From Bodo saltans (Eukaryota; Euglenozoa; Kinetoplastea; Eubodonida; Bodonidae): a DNA stretch of 49,854 nt. A program made the translations under genes and the position numbers. Each line of letters begins with the position of its first letter. Positions within the stretch are counted from its first letter, which is position 1. Below are positions 8,404-17,402 of the stretch, one piece after another. The DNA lies in the NCBI GenBank assembly GCA_001460835.1, contig CYKH01000812.1, forward strand, positions 17,802-67,655, read 5' to 3'. The notes below the pieces were generated by a model. The model had not been told where the DNA came from. It ran no database searches and saw nothing but the letters and a program-made list of their open reading frames with translations.

Positions 8404-9765
8404 ATGGCCGATGACGAATATTACTACGAGGATGAGCAGTACGTCTATGACGACGATGGCGACGGCAACGGCGTTGGTGAAGAAGAGACGTGGGAGACCG
8501 CAGTAGAGAACAAATATGCCAATGCAAAGTCATGCATCGATAGTTCGCCATCGGAAGCTATTGCCTCGTTCCTTGAAGTCGTTGCAGAGGATCAAGATCA
8601 TGCTAAGTGGTCATTTAAGTCTTACAAGATGCTTGCCCGTGCATGCCAACGACATCGTCGATACGATGAGATGATTGATTTCTTGGACAAAGTTTTGACA
8701 TTCCAATTTTCGGAACGAACACGGATGGACACCGAAAAAGCTCTTCATAAATTTCTTGAGCGCTGCTCGATGGTGCCGCCAGAAGTCATGGAGCGGGTGT
8801 ACCTTCTGTCAATCCGAGAGCTCGAAAAAGACCTTCGCACATTCGAGAAGTTGTGGCTGAGCGTCAGCATAAAGTACGTTGAGCTACTACTGCAGCGTTG
8901 TCAGTACGATGCCGTGTTGGAGCGCGTGGGCCCTCTTAAGGAGTGGTGTGGCTCAGGTGAAAATGCAATGCAGCGCAAGTCTACTCAATTGATTCACTTG
9001 CTCGCTGTTGAAATTCAGGTGTACACTGAAAAGCAGGACAATACGCGACTCCGAGACTTGTACGCTCTCGCAACTCACACAATGGAGCATGCCATTGCAC
9101 CACCTCGTGTTGGGGGGATCATCAAGGAGTGTGGCGGTAAGATGTTCTTACGACAAGGACTCTGGAACGAAGCTCATGAAGCATTTGGGCAGGCTTTCCG
9201 CTGCTTCGACGACGCCGGTGATGCCCGACGGTTGACGAATCTGAAGTATCTTGTCTTGAGCTCAATGCTGAGCGCAGCAAAGATAGATCCATTCGCATCC
9301 AATGAAACGAAGTCGTTCCAAAACGACCCAGAGATACGATCCATGACCGAGCTCATTCAAGCATGCCAAAACAACGACGTCAAAGCGTTCGATCGTATTT
9401 TGCGGGACAAGCGTCACAGTCAAACCCTTCTTGAGGACCCACTTGTCTACAAGTACCTCCAGCCACTTATTCGCCGAGTCCGGCTGCAAGTGCTGGTGCA
9501 ACTTATTACACCGTATCGACGTATTCGCCTCTCGAAGATTGCCGAGGCACTGAGTGTTCCAGAATCAGAAGCGGAAGCATTGTGCGTTGCTGTGATATTG
9601 GATGGTATTGTCGATGCGCGTATTGATCAATCCTCAGGAATTGTTCTCGTTGGAACTGCGCCAGACACAACCGACCATGATACCCTTGCAATGTTGCAAC
9701 AGTGGACGGAGGCTACTGCCAAATCAAGCGAACTGTCATTAGTTTCAGTCATGAGTCGGAATTGA
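8404..9765 (+). CDS. CSN2: COP9 signalosome complex subunit 2 (PCI protein)
   Basis: A 453-aa protein, close to the 443 aa of human CSN2. An acidic, tyrosine-rich N-terminus is followed by TPR-like helices, with IIKECGGKMFLRQGLWNEA at about 238-256 and LKYLVLSSMLS followed by DPFASNE. A PCI winged-helix domain ends the protein (about 330-430), with RRVRLQVLVQLITPYRRI and the ARIDQSSG segment. CSN2 helps position the complex on cullin-RING ligases so that NEDD8 can be removed. The related proteasome lid subunit Rpn6 is the main alternative, but the acidic tyrosine-rich start and the ECGGKM and NDPEI blocks are CSN2-like. It implies that this organism retains a COP9 signalosome or part of one. 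Confidence 0.8.
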   Translation: MADDEYYYEDEQYVYDDDGDGNGVGEEETWETAVENKYANAKSCIDSSPSEAIASFLEVVAEDQDHAKWSFKSYKMLARACQRHRRYDEMIDFLDKVLTFQFSERTRMDTEKALHKFLERCSMVPPEVMERVYLLSIRELEKDLRTFEKLWLSVSIKYVELLLQRCQYDAVLERVGPLKEWCGSGENAMQRKSTQLIHLLAVEIQVYTEKQDNTRLRDLYALATHTMEHAIAPPRVGGIIKECGGKMFLRQGLWNEAHEAFGQAFRCFDDAGDARRLTNLKYLVLSSMLSAAKIDPFASNETKSFQNDPEIRSMTELIQACQNNDVKAFDRILRDKRHSQTLLEDPLVYKYLQPLIRRVRLQVLVQLITPYRRIRLSKIAEALSVPESEAEALCVAVILDGIVDARIDQSSGIVLVGTAPDTTDHDTLAMLQQWTEATAKSSELSLVSVMSRN

Positions 9766-9839
9766 AGCTTGCCTACGTCACTTCACGATCACGCGAATAT
9801 ATAAGAAATAAATTATCGAAGACAATGTGAATGTCGAAA

Positions 9840-9876
9840 TTTTTGCTTTGTTCTCTTCTTTTCAACAAATATGAAG
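9840..9876 (+). promoter_or_regulatory. Trans-splice acceptor overlapping an upstream ATG
   Basis: A T/C-rich run is followed by the AG at 9875-9876, with only one base before the ATG at 9878. An ATG at 9871 opens a short out-of-frame reading frame. Splicing at 9876 would remove it, leaving a one-base gene-encoded leader. Confidence 0.4.
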
Positions 9877-9877
9877 G

Positions 9878-11317
9878 ATGAACTTTATCTTGTTTCTGGA
9901 GCTGTTGCTTACAGCAGTGATCGTGGTCGATTCTGAACCTCTTGTTCAGATCGCAGTGCTACATCGCCATGGCGCTCGTCAAGAGCCAATTGAAGTGGGA
10001 GGGTCCATGTCGTGGGCCAATGCTGATCTCACTGGTGCCGGTGTTGTGATGTCCCAACAACTTGGAAAAGCACTCACGATGAGGTACGGATCGCTCATCA
10101 ACATGAGCCAACATAACGTCGTGTCCCAATCGACAGATATCTCGAGAACAATCCGGACAGGGGTGGGACTGCGCATGAGTTTAGGGCTGCCTGATGAGAT
10201 CACAACCGTACCCTTTGTCTCTCACGTTGCACCAATGACAGAGGACTTCATGCTAGCTTTCAGCTCCAATTTCCCCAGCTCACCGGTCGCGTCAAGCTAC
10301 TGGTCTCAGTTTAAGAACAACAACTCCCTAGCATCTTCCCTTCTGGGTCAAACAAACGTTGGCACACTAGCTCGCTTTTTTGGTGCGTGGTGCTATGACT
10401 CTGTGATGGAGTGCGCGCTGCTTGCCGAGGATTGTGTTCAGTGTCGCATCAGCAATGGTGGGGTAGAAGAGGAGCTGCTTGAAATGTTTCCGCTCCTCCA
10501 GCAACTCCAGATGATGAACAACAAATATTTGTTTGGCCGCAATGACAGCTCACCGTTTGCTGAAGCTGGAAGTCCCGGGTACTTGCTGGCGTCAAAGTGG
10601 CTCAGCGATGCAACGTTGGCAGTGTCAGGAAACACAACCACAACGGTGTTCCATTACTCGGCTCACGACAACACAGTTGTCGGACTTCTGTCTGCGCTTG
10701 GTGTGCTCGACATCGACAGCGACAATGATCTTACGTTATGGGTGCCACGCTTCACGCAAACCATCATCATGGAGATTCGCGCTGATGGCTTAGTCACTCT
10801 CCGGCAAGGCAGTCCTCAAAATTATTCTTACGGTTCCAATTTTTCATTTCGTGCGTTTCTCCCCGTCAACATGACTTGTATGCTTCCATCAGGCAGCATC
10901 GTGATGAACTCTTCCTGTGCCATTCAGGATGTAGTGCGCTTTGTACAACAGAAATCTGCTCCCACCGCAGCAGCCATCGTTAGTGGTCTCACGCCAACCC
11001 AGTGCTGGCTGCCCAACGAGTATGCCAATATCTGCAGCATCGACGATGCAACTTCGATGTGTGCGGCGTACCGCATCCGATGCCCGATGACCTGTACCAA
11101 CCAGGACGTTGGATCAGTTCTGAGTGTTGTGTCTGGGGAATGTCTGACCTTTCTAGCTCCCGACTTCGGGGCATCGGCAGTTGCCTCACTGACCAGTGCT
11201 GCTGCAGCTATCGTTGGTGGCATTGTTATTGGAAGGCTAATTTTTCTTTTTGTAGCAATGGAAGAGCGCACTTATCCTGAAGAAAAGGGATACATGGACA
11301 ACATCGATGTTGATTAG
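9878..11317 (+). CDS. Membrane-anchored histidine acid phosphatase
   Basis: A 479-aa secretory-pathway protein of the histidine acid phosphatase family, which hydrolyses phosphate monoesters in acidic compartments. A hydrophobic signal peptide covers about residues 1-18. The catalytic RHGAR motif with the nucleophile histidine is at 30-34, and the proton-donor HD pair is at 263-264 in HYSAHDN. Many cysteines and NxS/T sites suit a lumenal domain. A C-terminal hydrophobic helix at about 432-458 is followed by a short tail of about 19 residues rich in acidic residues and two tyrosines, giving a type I topology. The layout resembles the membrane-bound acid phosphatases of trypanosomatid endosomes and lysosomes. 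The substrate is unknown. The start depends on the acceptor just upstream. Confidence 0.85.
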   Translation: MNFILFLELLLTAVIVVDSEPLVQIAVLHRHGARQEPIEVGGSMSWANADLTGAGVVMSQQLGKALTMRYGSLINMSQHNVVSQSTDISRTIRTGVGLRMSLGLPDEITTVPFVSHVAPMTEDFMLAFSSNFPSSPVASSYWSQFKNNNSLASSLLGQTNVGTLARFFGAWCYDSVMECALLAEDCVQCRISNGGVEEELLEMFPLLQQLQMMNNKYLFGRNDSSPFAEAGSPGYLLASKWLSDATLAVSGNTTTTVFHYSAHDNTVVGLLSALGVLDIDSDNDLTLWVPRFTQTIIMEIRADGLVTLRQGSPQNYSYGSNFSFRAFLPVNMTCMLPSGSIVMNSSCAIQDVVRFVQQKSAPTAAAIVSGLTPTQCWLPNEYANICSIDDATSMCAAYRIRCPMTCTNQDVGSVLSVVSGECLTFLAPDFGASAVASLTSAAAAIVGGIVIGRLIFLFVAMEERTYPEEKGYMDNIDVD

Positions 11318-11389
11318 TATCACCCTTCATCAAACTCAATTTCCCTTTTTTAAATGCTGCCCACTTCATGATGTGTAGTACCCTGCTGT

Positions 11390-11420
11390 TCCGTACTCTT
11401 TTTTTTTCTTGACTCAAAAG
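11390..11420 (+). promoter_or_regulatory. Trans-splice acceptor abutting the start codon
   Basis: A T-rich run ends in CAAAAG with the AG at 11419-11420, immediately before the ATG at 11421. If used, all of the 5' leader would come from the spliced leader. Confidence 0.45.
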
Positions 11421-13208
11421 ATGGCCCCAAAGAAGAAAGAGCCCCAACGGCATGATCAGACCATCGCATCTGTGCTTAAGTTGCCATTGGACGCTCAGCG
11501 TGGAAACCTTCAGGCGCTTCTGGTCCGCCCAACCCCGCTATCAGGTGGCGAACTTAGTCAGGTAGCGCGCCACGTCTCACTCCTTTTGTTAAGAGCAATG
11601 GATGCTATTACCCAAGGAGAACATGAGACATTTGGATTTCTAATAGAGTTGCTGTCGCGCTCTCTGCTGTCATCTGAGGCGATGGAGCACGCAATCAGCA
11701 ACTTTGTTGAGTCATGCGATGTTCCATCCAAGCTGGGTGATATTGCAACACTGCTTTCCAAGCTGTTGTTACGAAGTGAATGGCGTGACCAAGCTTCGCG
11801 GTACTTGTTGATGCTGGAGCCACTCTGCACTAGCCCCCACCTGAAGGAGCTGGTTGCATCGTACGTCATGGAGCCGCTTTTGGCGCTTCTTCAAAAGAAT
11901 TCGGAGTTCGACCCGGACGGAGAAGACTACAGATTGCCACGAGAGGTAACCGCACGTCTGATTGACCTTGTGCGCTCATCGAGTAAGAACAAAACACTCC
12001 CGAAGTCTTGGAGGGTGATTGTGACGCAACTTCTACAGTCCAACGACATGTTTCATCAGCTGCAGTGTGTTGAACTGCTTTTCCGCATCACAAGGCAACC
12101 GAAAGTGGTTCCAGCAGCAGACCATCCCTTGCTGCGTGCCAAAGACTTCACTGGTGCTGGGGGCCTGCCCACAGTACTCGCAGAACGCATTCGTGACATG
12201 CCTGCGGACTCAAAGATGTTGAGTGCAGCGAGAGAGACTTGCCAACACGTCCGTGCGTATCAAAGTTCACGGCGAGCTCAGAATCGTGCGCAGCAAGCAT
12301 TCCGCTCTCTGCGTCTCACCTATGCTGGCCACACAATATCTGCTGCTGCTTCTGAGGTGTCGTTTGGGCCGCACTACTTTGTAGCAATGATTAGCGCTGA
12401 AACGGCGGAAAATGTGACCATCACCTACAGCGATGTTGCTTCCGTGAGGACAGGCCGGGACGGTTCCCTTACTCTGCGGCTTCTGCGTACTCCAGAAGAT
12501 ATTCTGGCCCTTCCTGACATTCCATCCGTCGAGGGGGGCCAACTGATCATATTCCTCCCACCGTCGGACCTTCAACTCTTCAAAGATGGCCCAATTATCT
12601 CGTGGTTCAAGTTGGCACGAGAAAAGGCATCCGTAAGCGCAAAACGAGATAGAGAAGAGCCAGCGCCAACCTTAAACAGTTCTGGGGCAGGTCAACTTCT
12701 TGAGCCTGTCGTGCTGTTTCCACAAGATCAGCGTCAAGAGGCTCGACCACAAGGGGCTGTCATCAGGACTGTCCTTGAGAAGCAGCTGAAACAGTTTTTG
12801 GATGATCAAAGAGATACACGGCAATCCTTCGTCACTACTATTATTGAAGAGGACCTGAGCGGTGTGCAAGAGAAATTGTCTAAGATTCGCAGCCAATTTC
12901 AGCACAAGATTGCCGATGCTGCCGCCATGATATGTGAGCGTGTTGAAACGGTCACGCAACAGATCGAAGCCGCTCTCCCGGAGCTTACGCATCGAGTAGA
13001 GTTAGACAGTGCTGCGATTGAGCCATTCAAAGCCAGTCTTGCAGAGTCGAACAGCATTGCGGCGTTCGCCAACTCACAACTTTGTGAGTGCATAGATCAC
13101 AGTCGTCACTCCGATAAGGAGTTCTTAAGAGACATCAACAGCGACTTTCAGCGTCGAGTGGCATCTCTCCATGATAGACTTATGATGGAGTCAATTCGAA
13201 GTTTGTAG
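11421..13208 (+). CDS. SYCP2- or KKT17/18-like helical, PH-like and coiled-coil protein
   Basis: A 595-aa protein. Residues about 15-290 are mostly alpha-helical and look like armadillo-type repeats, ending with LQCVELLFRITRQ. Residues about 305-395 are beta-rich, consistent with a PH-like fold (FGPHYFVAMI, then alternating hydrophobic strands, ending near IIFLPPSDLQLF). Residues about 455-595 form a long coiled coil with many glutamines. This order matches SYCP2 of the meiotic axis and the kinetoplastid kinetochore proteins KKT17 and KKT18, which have been proposed to derive from synaptonemal complex proteins. I cannot tell which of these it is, or exclude an unrelated protein of similar shape. 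The basic start MAPKKKEP could bind DNA or direct the protein to the nucleus. The ATG at 11421 follows an AG directly. Confidence 0.5.
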   Translation: MAPKKKEPQRHDQTIASVLKLPLDAQRGNLQALLVRPTPLSGGELSQVARHVSLLLLRAMDAITQGEHETFGFLIELLSRSLLSSEAMEHAISNFVESCDVPSKLGDIATLLSKLLLRSEWRDQASRYLLMLEPLCTSPHLKELVASYVMEPLLALLQKNSEFDPDGEDYRLPREVTARLIDLVRSSSKNKTLPKSWRVIVTQLLQSNDMFHQLQCVELLFRITRQPKVVPAADHPLLRAKDFTGAGGLPTVLAERIRDMPADSKMLSAARETCQHVRAYQSSRRAQNRAQQAFRSLRLTYAGHTISAAASEVSFGPHYFVAMISAETAENVTITYSDVASVRTGRDGSLTLRLLRTPEDILALPDIPSVEGGQLIIFLPPSDLQLFKDGPIISWFKLAREKASVSAKRDREEPAPTLNSSGAGQLLEPVVLFPQDQRQEARPQGAVIRTVLEKQLKQFLDDQRDTRQSFVTTIIEEDLSGVQEKLSKIRSQFQHKIADAAAMICERVETVTQQIEAALPELTHRVELDSAAIEPFKASLAESNSIAAFANSQLCECIDHSRHSDKEFLRDINSDFQRRVASLHDRLMMESIRSL

Positions 13209-13309
13209 ACATCGTACATCATTAATGTGTTATGTGTGCTGGACGTGCTCTGCCACAAGCAATCTTCTTACTGTTTACTTTTGTTGATTGTATCGCTTGA
13301 TTCTTAGTA

Positions 13310-14308
13310 ATGGCGTGGGTGGACGACATTCGCGACTCTGCGGATACGCTGCACTTGCTGGTACAGCAGCAATCGTCCATTGAACAGAGTTTACTCAAGC
13401 AGTTTCCCGCGCAACATGTGTTACGAATTTTCCAATTGGATGCGTTGCTGTTAGAGGCGGAAGTATCTGGAGTACTAAAAACTGCCTTAGACGGAGTCTT
13501 AAACGTGGCCCCGTTGGAATTTTTATCGTTTCGATATTCTGAAGAATTGCAGCTCGTTCTACAGTCATTGCTGTACAAGTTCGGTGTGTGGGACAGGAAT
13601 CAAAGCGTCACTGACAGGATGCAAAACCTTTTGTACAGAAACGAAGCAGCGTCGACCGTGGCTACAGCGCCGCTGTCAGTGGTGTGGTCAAAAAGTACGT
13701 CGCCTTCGCGATCACAGAAGGCAATTCACTACATCCTCTCGATTATTTTACCTTACGCCTTTAAGAAATTATCTCAACGATCGCTGGAGGAGAACTGGGC
13801 CAACTCTCAGGAACGATGGAAGTCAGTTGCTTCTCGATGCATTCGCTGGCTTGGTGCTGCAGTGAAAGTGCTGCACATTATTCACGTGATTGTGTTTCTA
13901 ATGGAGGGGCGGTATCGCTCACTGCCCGATCGCTTGGTGGGAATGCGCCTTGTTGTTGGTGAGCAGCGTATGCAGCGACTAGTAAACCTTGTTTACCTGA
14001 ATCAGCATATTGCGTGGCAATCGTGGAGTTCGTTCCTGACAGTTGCCATGCCTGCAATGCGACTGGGGTCGCTTCTATCTCGTGTATCAAGTGTTGGAGG
14101 AACGGTACTTGCTGGTGTTGCCGCCGGGCAGCCTGGTGTTGTACGTGAAGGACACTGTTGTGCCTGCCGTGAGCCACTCGTGCTCTCTCGTCGTGCGTCC
14201 CCTTGTGGGCATGCCTACTGCCATCACTGCATCGTCACCAGACTGGAGGCCACCACAACCTTTCCGTGCGCCACTTGTGGAACGACGATCGACGCTTGTG
14301 CTACCTGA
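13310..14308 (+). CDS. PEX2: Peroxin-2, RING ubiquitin ligase of the glycosome membrane
   Basis: A 332-aa integral membrane RING protein. The N-terminal region carries the PEX2 pattern QLDALLLEAEVSGVLK followed by VAPLEFLSF and LQSLLYKFGVWD. The middle contains VFLMEGRYRSLPDRLVGMR, the counterpart of the conserved PEX2 membrane segment. The C-terminal RING (about 283-325) has a C3HC4 pattern: CCAC, then SPCGHAYCHHC, then CATC. With PEX10 and PEX12 it forms the ligase that ubiquitinates the import receptor PEX5 so that it can be recycled. In kinetoplastids this machinery serves glycosomes. PEX10 lies 16 kb downstream in the same unit. The ATG at 13310 follows TTAG (AG 13306-13307). Confidence 0.85.
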   Translation: MAWVDDIRDSADTLHLLVQQQSSIEQSLLKQFPAQHVLRIFQLDALLLEAEVSGVLKTALDGVLNVAPLEFLSFRYSEELQLVLQSLLYKFGVWDRNQSVTDRMQNLLYRNEAASTVATAPLSVVWSKSTSPSRSQKAIHYILSIILPYAFKKLSQRSLEENWANSQERWKSVASRCIRWLGAAVKVLHIIHVIVFLMEGRYRSLPDRLVGMRLVVGEQRMQRLVNLVYLNQHIAWQSWSSFLTVAMPAMRLGSLLSRVSSVGGTVLAGVAAGQPGVVREGHCCACREPLVLSRRASPCGHAYCHHCIVTRLEATTTFPCATCGTTIDACAT

Positions 14309-14413
14309 TCGATACTGATGAAGTCCCTCGTTGATGATACAATCATACTTCATAAATTGCAACCACTTTATTGATGCTGTTTTTGCTGAGGACAATACAA
14401 TAGAAAGTGATAC

Positions 14414-15079
14414 ATGTTTGTGTCGAGGCAGGTTGCTGTTGTGTCCCACAAGGATCCTCCGCAGGTAAACAGTGCTGCCAAAGTGCAATCTCTTGTCGTC
14501 GAAGAGGAGCTCCTACGACTTATTTTAGATCTTAATCCGCAAGTTCGTGTGGACGCCAAAGATGCACTCAGGACGGACCGCCCAATAGCAGCAGAAGAGA
14601 TTGCTACATGGGCCAGCAGCGTTGCTCAGTCAGCCACTAATCAAGCAGCGTCTGTTGATGTATCGGGACCGTTCGATGCCACGACTGCAGACTACGGAGA
14701 CGATGATAACGTGAGAGAGTTGATCAAACTCTTGCCAACCCCGCCTGCAACCCAAGTCAACCCTCTGTATCGTGAAAGGCTGTTGAGGTTGTTTGATCGC
14801 TATGCGAAGCATCGACTGCCAACCGTGGCGCACATCCTTCGGCGATACCAGGGTCACGAGCAGAGTCTGTTTGCAAGCCTTGTGGAAGAGTATGGGCCCG
14901 AGCCTGCGCTTTCAGACCATGACTTTTTTCACGAGGGCATGCCACCATTGGCCGATGGCTGGGTGCGTGTGGAGTCCACAAGGGGCGACATTTACTATCG
15001 TAACGTTCACACCAGAGATGTCGCATGGTCAAGGCCTCGAGGCGGTCGCCGTGCAACGTCTGAGAGTCGCTCGCTTTGA
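14414..15079 (+). CDS. WW-domain protein, kinetoplastid-specific
   Basis: A 221-aa protein with a C-terminal WW domain at about 176-208: the first tryptophan is in DGWVRV, the aromatic pair in DIYYRN and the second tryptophan in VAWSRP. WW domains bind proline-rich peptides. Upstream, residues about 117-160 carry LYRERLLRLFDRYAKHRL and end with LVEEYGPEP. This helix-plus-YGPEP block is one I associate with many kinetoplastid proteins, without known function. The N-terminal half is helical and acidic, with no recognised domain. The start is uncertain by a few bases because AGs at 14389-14390, 14402-14403 and 14406-14407 all follow the T-rich run, but each leads to the same ATG. Confidence 0.7.
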   Translation: MFVSRQVAVVSHKDPPQVNSAAKVQSLVVEEELLRLILDLNPQVRVDAKDALRTDRPIAAEEIATWASSVAQSATNQAASVDVSGPFDATTADYGDDDNVRELIKLLPTPPATQVNPLYRERLLRLFDRYAKHRLPTVAHILRRYQGHEQSLFASLVEEYGPEPALSDHDFFHEGMPPLADGWVRVESTRGDIYYRNVHTRDVAWSRPRGGRRATSESRSL

Positions 15080-15178
15080 TTGTACAACGAACAAGATGAA
15101 TGCTGTGTAGTGTTGCTTGTTGCGCAATGAGATGCTTGTTATTTGGTTTCTTCTTGCACTCTTCACCAAGAAATTGAT

Positions 15179-16516
15179 ATGACCTCACCTCATCGTGCAC
15201 GTGGACTAACGGAGGACTTACTGCTTGCTGCCGCACAGGCAGAAGTTGATGCTTCGCGCAAATTGCGCCACACCTTTGCAGCGGAACTCCCTGCATGGTC
15301 TCCGCCTAGAGACGTGCCACCAACGGCTGCTCGCTCGGCGAGCAAGTCTCCCGAGTCACATTCCCCTCCAAATTCTAGACCTCTGCATCAAGAGAGTTTA
15401 GAAGACGCAGTATCGCGTGCGAGGGATCTTTTGAGCGAAGTTACCGTGCTGAGGAGAGCACTGGAGGAGGCGGAGTCATCTAGGCGCCATACGCACGCTC
15501 AATGGGAGTCTGAATGCCAAAGGCGACAAGAAGCAGAGGCACACCTTCAAGTGCTACGTCAAAAAGCAGAAGATTATGTGGCGTCCCTCGAGTCGTCCGA
15601 GCATCGGGTTCGTAGCCTCAGCACCTCGATCCAGCAGCTCACTGCTGAATTACAGCTGAGCTCTGCTGACCGTTTGAAATCTGACGCTACCATCGCAGCG
15701 CTCCGCAAAGAGAACCGTACATTATCGGAGAAGCTAGAGGAGCTTACGATTTCTTATTCGACGCGCGAGCGCCACGCTGCTGACGTTGCGTCGAAGCTGG
15801 AGGTATCACTGCAACAGAGTATTGAATGGAGACACAAGTTCGAATCACTTAGCGGTGAACTCAGCGACGCAGCCAAACGCAATGCTGCTGAGATTGATCT
15901 GATAAGGGCTCAGCATGCTGCAGCGTGTTCGTCACTGCAACTAAATATTGACTCGCTGCACGCTCAGCTCCAGGAGTCCACACTCGACGCAGAACGTGCC
16001 CGTGCTCTAGAAGGCGCAGAATACACTCGTGTATGTGAGCGTTTTGAGAGATCCGAGAAAGCCCTTGCCACCGCGAATCGAGAGATTGATCGCCTTACCT
16101 CCACCCTTGCGTCCAACACGGAGACGAACAGGGAGGAGCTGAGGAGTAAGGATGCACAACTTGTGAATACTCTCCGAGAAGTGGAAACGCTTTCACAATC
16201 ATTTGATGACATGCAACACCGTTTTGAAGATGCGTCCGCCAAGCGAGCTCGGCTTGAAGAGGAGACGCTTGAACTGCGAGATGTCAACCATATCCTTGCA
16301 GTAAGGCTGAAGTCGGCAACGGTTGAACGTGAGGCGCTCGAGATGGAACGAGAGGCACGTCGGCTGCTTGTCCGACAGAATGAAGAAATGGAGCGGCAGC
16401 TTGTGGAGCTGAGGCGGACGATTCAATCCCTGATGGGAGGCAACGCGTCGCGAGAAACCCACTCTGTTGCACGAAGTATCGTAAGAGGAACACACATTCT
16501 CAGCTCACCGAATTGA
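15179..16516 (+). CDS. Long coiled-coil protein, function unknown
   Basis: A 445-aa protein, almost entirely coiled coil from about residue 70 to 425, with dense heptad-like leucines and runs of glutamate, arginine, glutamine and serine. The first 70 residues are proline- and serine-rich, with several SP sites that could be phosphorylated. There is no transmembrane segment and no catalytic motif. Such proteins in kinetoplastids are often cytoskeletal, basal-body or flagellar, but nothing here proves a location. The start is the ATG at 15179, eight bases after AG 15169-15170; the same frame is open upstream but has no ATG. Confidence 0.7.
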   Translation: MTSPHRARGLTEDLLLAAAQAEVDASRKLRHTFAAELPAWSPPRDVPPTAARSASKSPESHSPPNSRPLHQESLEDAVSRARDLLSEVTVLRRALEEAESSRRHTHAQWESECQRRQEAEAHLQVLRQKAEDYVASLESSEHRVRSLSTSIQQLTAELQLSSADRLKSDATIAALRKENRTLSEKLEELTISYSTRERHAADVASKLEVSLQQSIEWRHKFESLSGELSDAAKRNAAEIDLIRAQHAAACSSLQLNIDSLHAQLQESTLDAERARALEGAEYTRVCERFERSEKALATANREIDRLTSTLASNTETNREELRSKDAQLVNTLREVETLSQSFDDMQHRFEDASAKRARLEEETLELRDVNHILAVRLKSATVEREALEMEREARRLLVRQNEEMERQLVELRRTIQSLMGGNASRETHSVARSIVRGTHILSSPN

Positions 16517-16589
16517 TGAGCTTGTACGGATTCGTCGAATGCATTGCGCTGTTGTCTCGTGTCGTCTACCAAATTCATGTCCAACCTAA

Positions 16590-16611
16590 TGTGTTTCTCC
16601 TTCTTTTGCAG
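16590..16611 (+). promoter_or_regulatory. Strong trans-splice acceptor
   Basis: A CT-rich run ends in TTTTGCAG with the AG at 16610-16611, seven bases before the ATG at 16619. It decides the start, since the frame is open for 25 more codons upstream. Confidence 0.7.
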
Positions 16612-16618
16612 GCGAAAC

Positions 16619-17335
16619 ATGCGTGTTCCCACTCTGAATGTTCATTGTGGACTTTGTGGCTCATCCACAGTGCTGACGGTGAGAGTGGACAACAGAATGA
16701 CCGGCGAGGGGCTGAAGGAGTCCATCTTGCAGCTGTACCACACCTACTGCCGAGACGAAGGCATCCCATTCGCACCCCCATCGCACAACCCCCAAGACTA
16801 CGCTGTGTACCCAGCAACAGAACAGGGCGCTGCGGTGGGGAATGCTGCGTTTCGTAACGGGAAGCACAATGGAGAGACAATGCGAGATCAGTTGGTAGTG
16901 CTCACTGCGCCATACTTTGCTGTCATCTCTATTGGCCAATCATTCCTTGAACGCGATACCGTTGTGCAGGATGAGACGCTGGAGCGTGAGGTCATCATTG
17001 AGAAACGCAACAAACTGATGCAGTCTCTTACCTTCATGGAGCAAGTCAGTTGCGAGAAGGCCATCGAGCAGCAACTCTTTCGTGAGCGACAAGAGAACGC
17101 AGTGTCTCGAGTGGAGGATGTTATGCTCTACGCGTACGTTGCGTACGAGAAGTACCACGCAAAGATCAACGCTGAGAGTGCGAAGCTAGAGGAGTTGGGC
17201 AGGGTATGGAGAGAGCAATGTGTGCCATGGATCCAAACCGCGATGGAAACAATCCGGACTGAGAAGAGAACATTCCTTGCAGCCAGCAAGATAGCGGTCA
17301 AGTCGCTTAGTGAATCGTTGGCCCGCAACTTGTAG
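16619..17335 (+). CDS. Orphan protein with helical C-terminal half
   Basis: A 238-aa soluble protein I do not recognise. The first 70 residues look alpha/beta: two strands (TLNVHCGLC and STVLTVRVD), a helix and a later strand, loosely like a ubiquitin-type fold, but that is an impression only. From about residue 110 the chain is helical and charged (EREVIIEKRNKLMQSLTFME and onward), ending in a basic helix. It has no signal peptide or membrane segment. The upstream open frame lies before the acceptor and starts at a TTG, so it is excluded. Confidence 0.65.
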   Translation: MRVPTLNVHCGLCGSSTVLTVRVDNRMTGEGLKESILQLYHTYCRDEGIPFAPPSHNPQDYAVYPATEQGAAVGNAAFRNGKHNGETMRDQLVVLTAPYFAVISIGQSFLERDTVVQDETLEREVIIEKRNKLMQSLTFMEQVSCEKAIEQQLFRERQENAVSRVEDVMLYAYVAYEKYHAKINAESAKLEELGRVWREQCVPWIQTAMETIRTEKRTFLAASKIAVKSLSESLARNL

Positions 17336-17402
17336 CACAATGAGAATGGATCGTTGTACATTATCCACTTTTCAAAGAGGCTGCTGGTTGCATCACAGAA
17401 AG

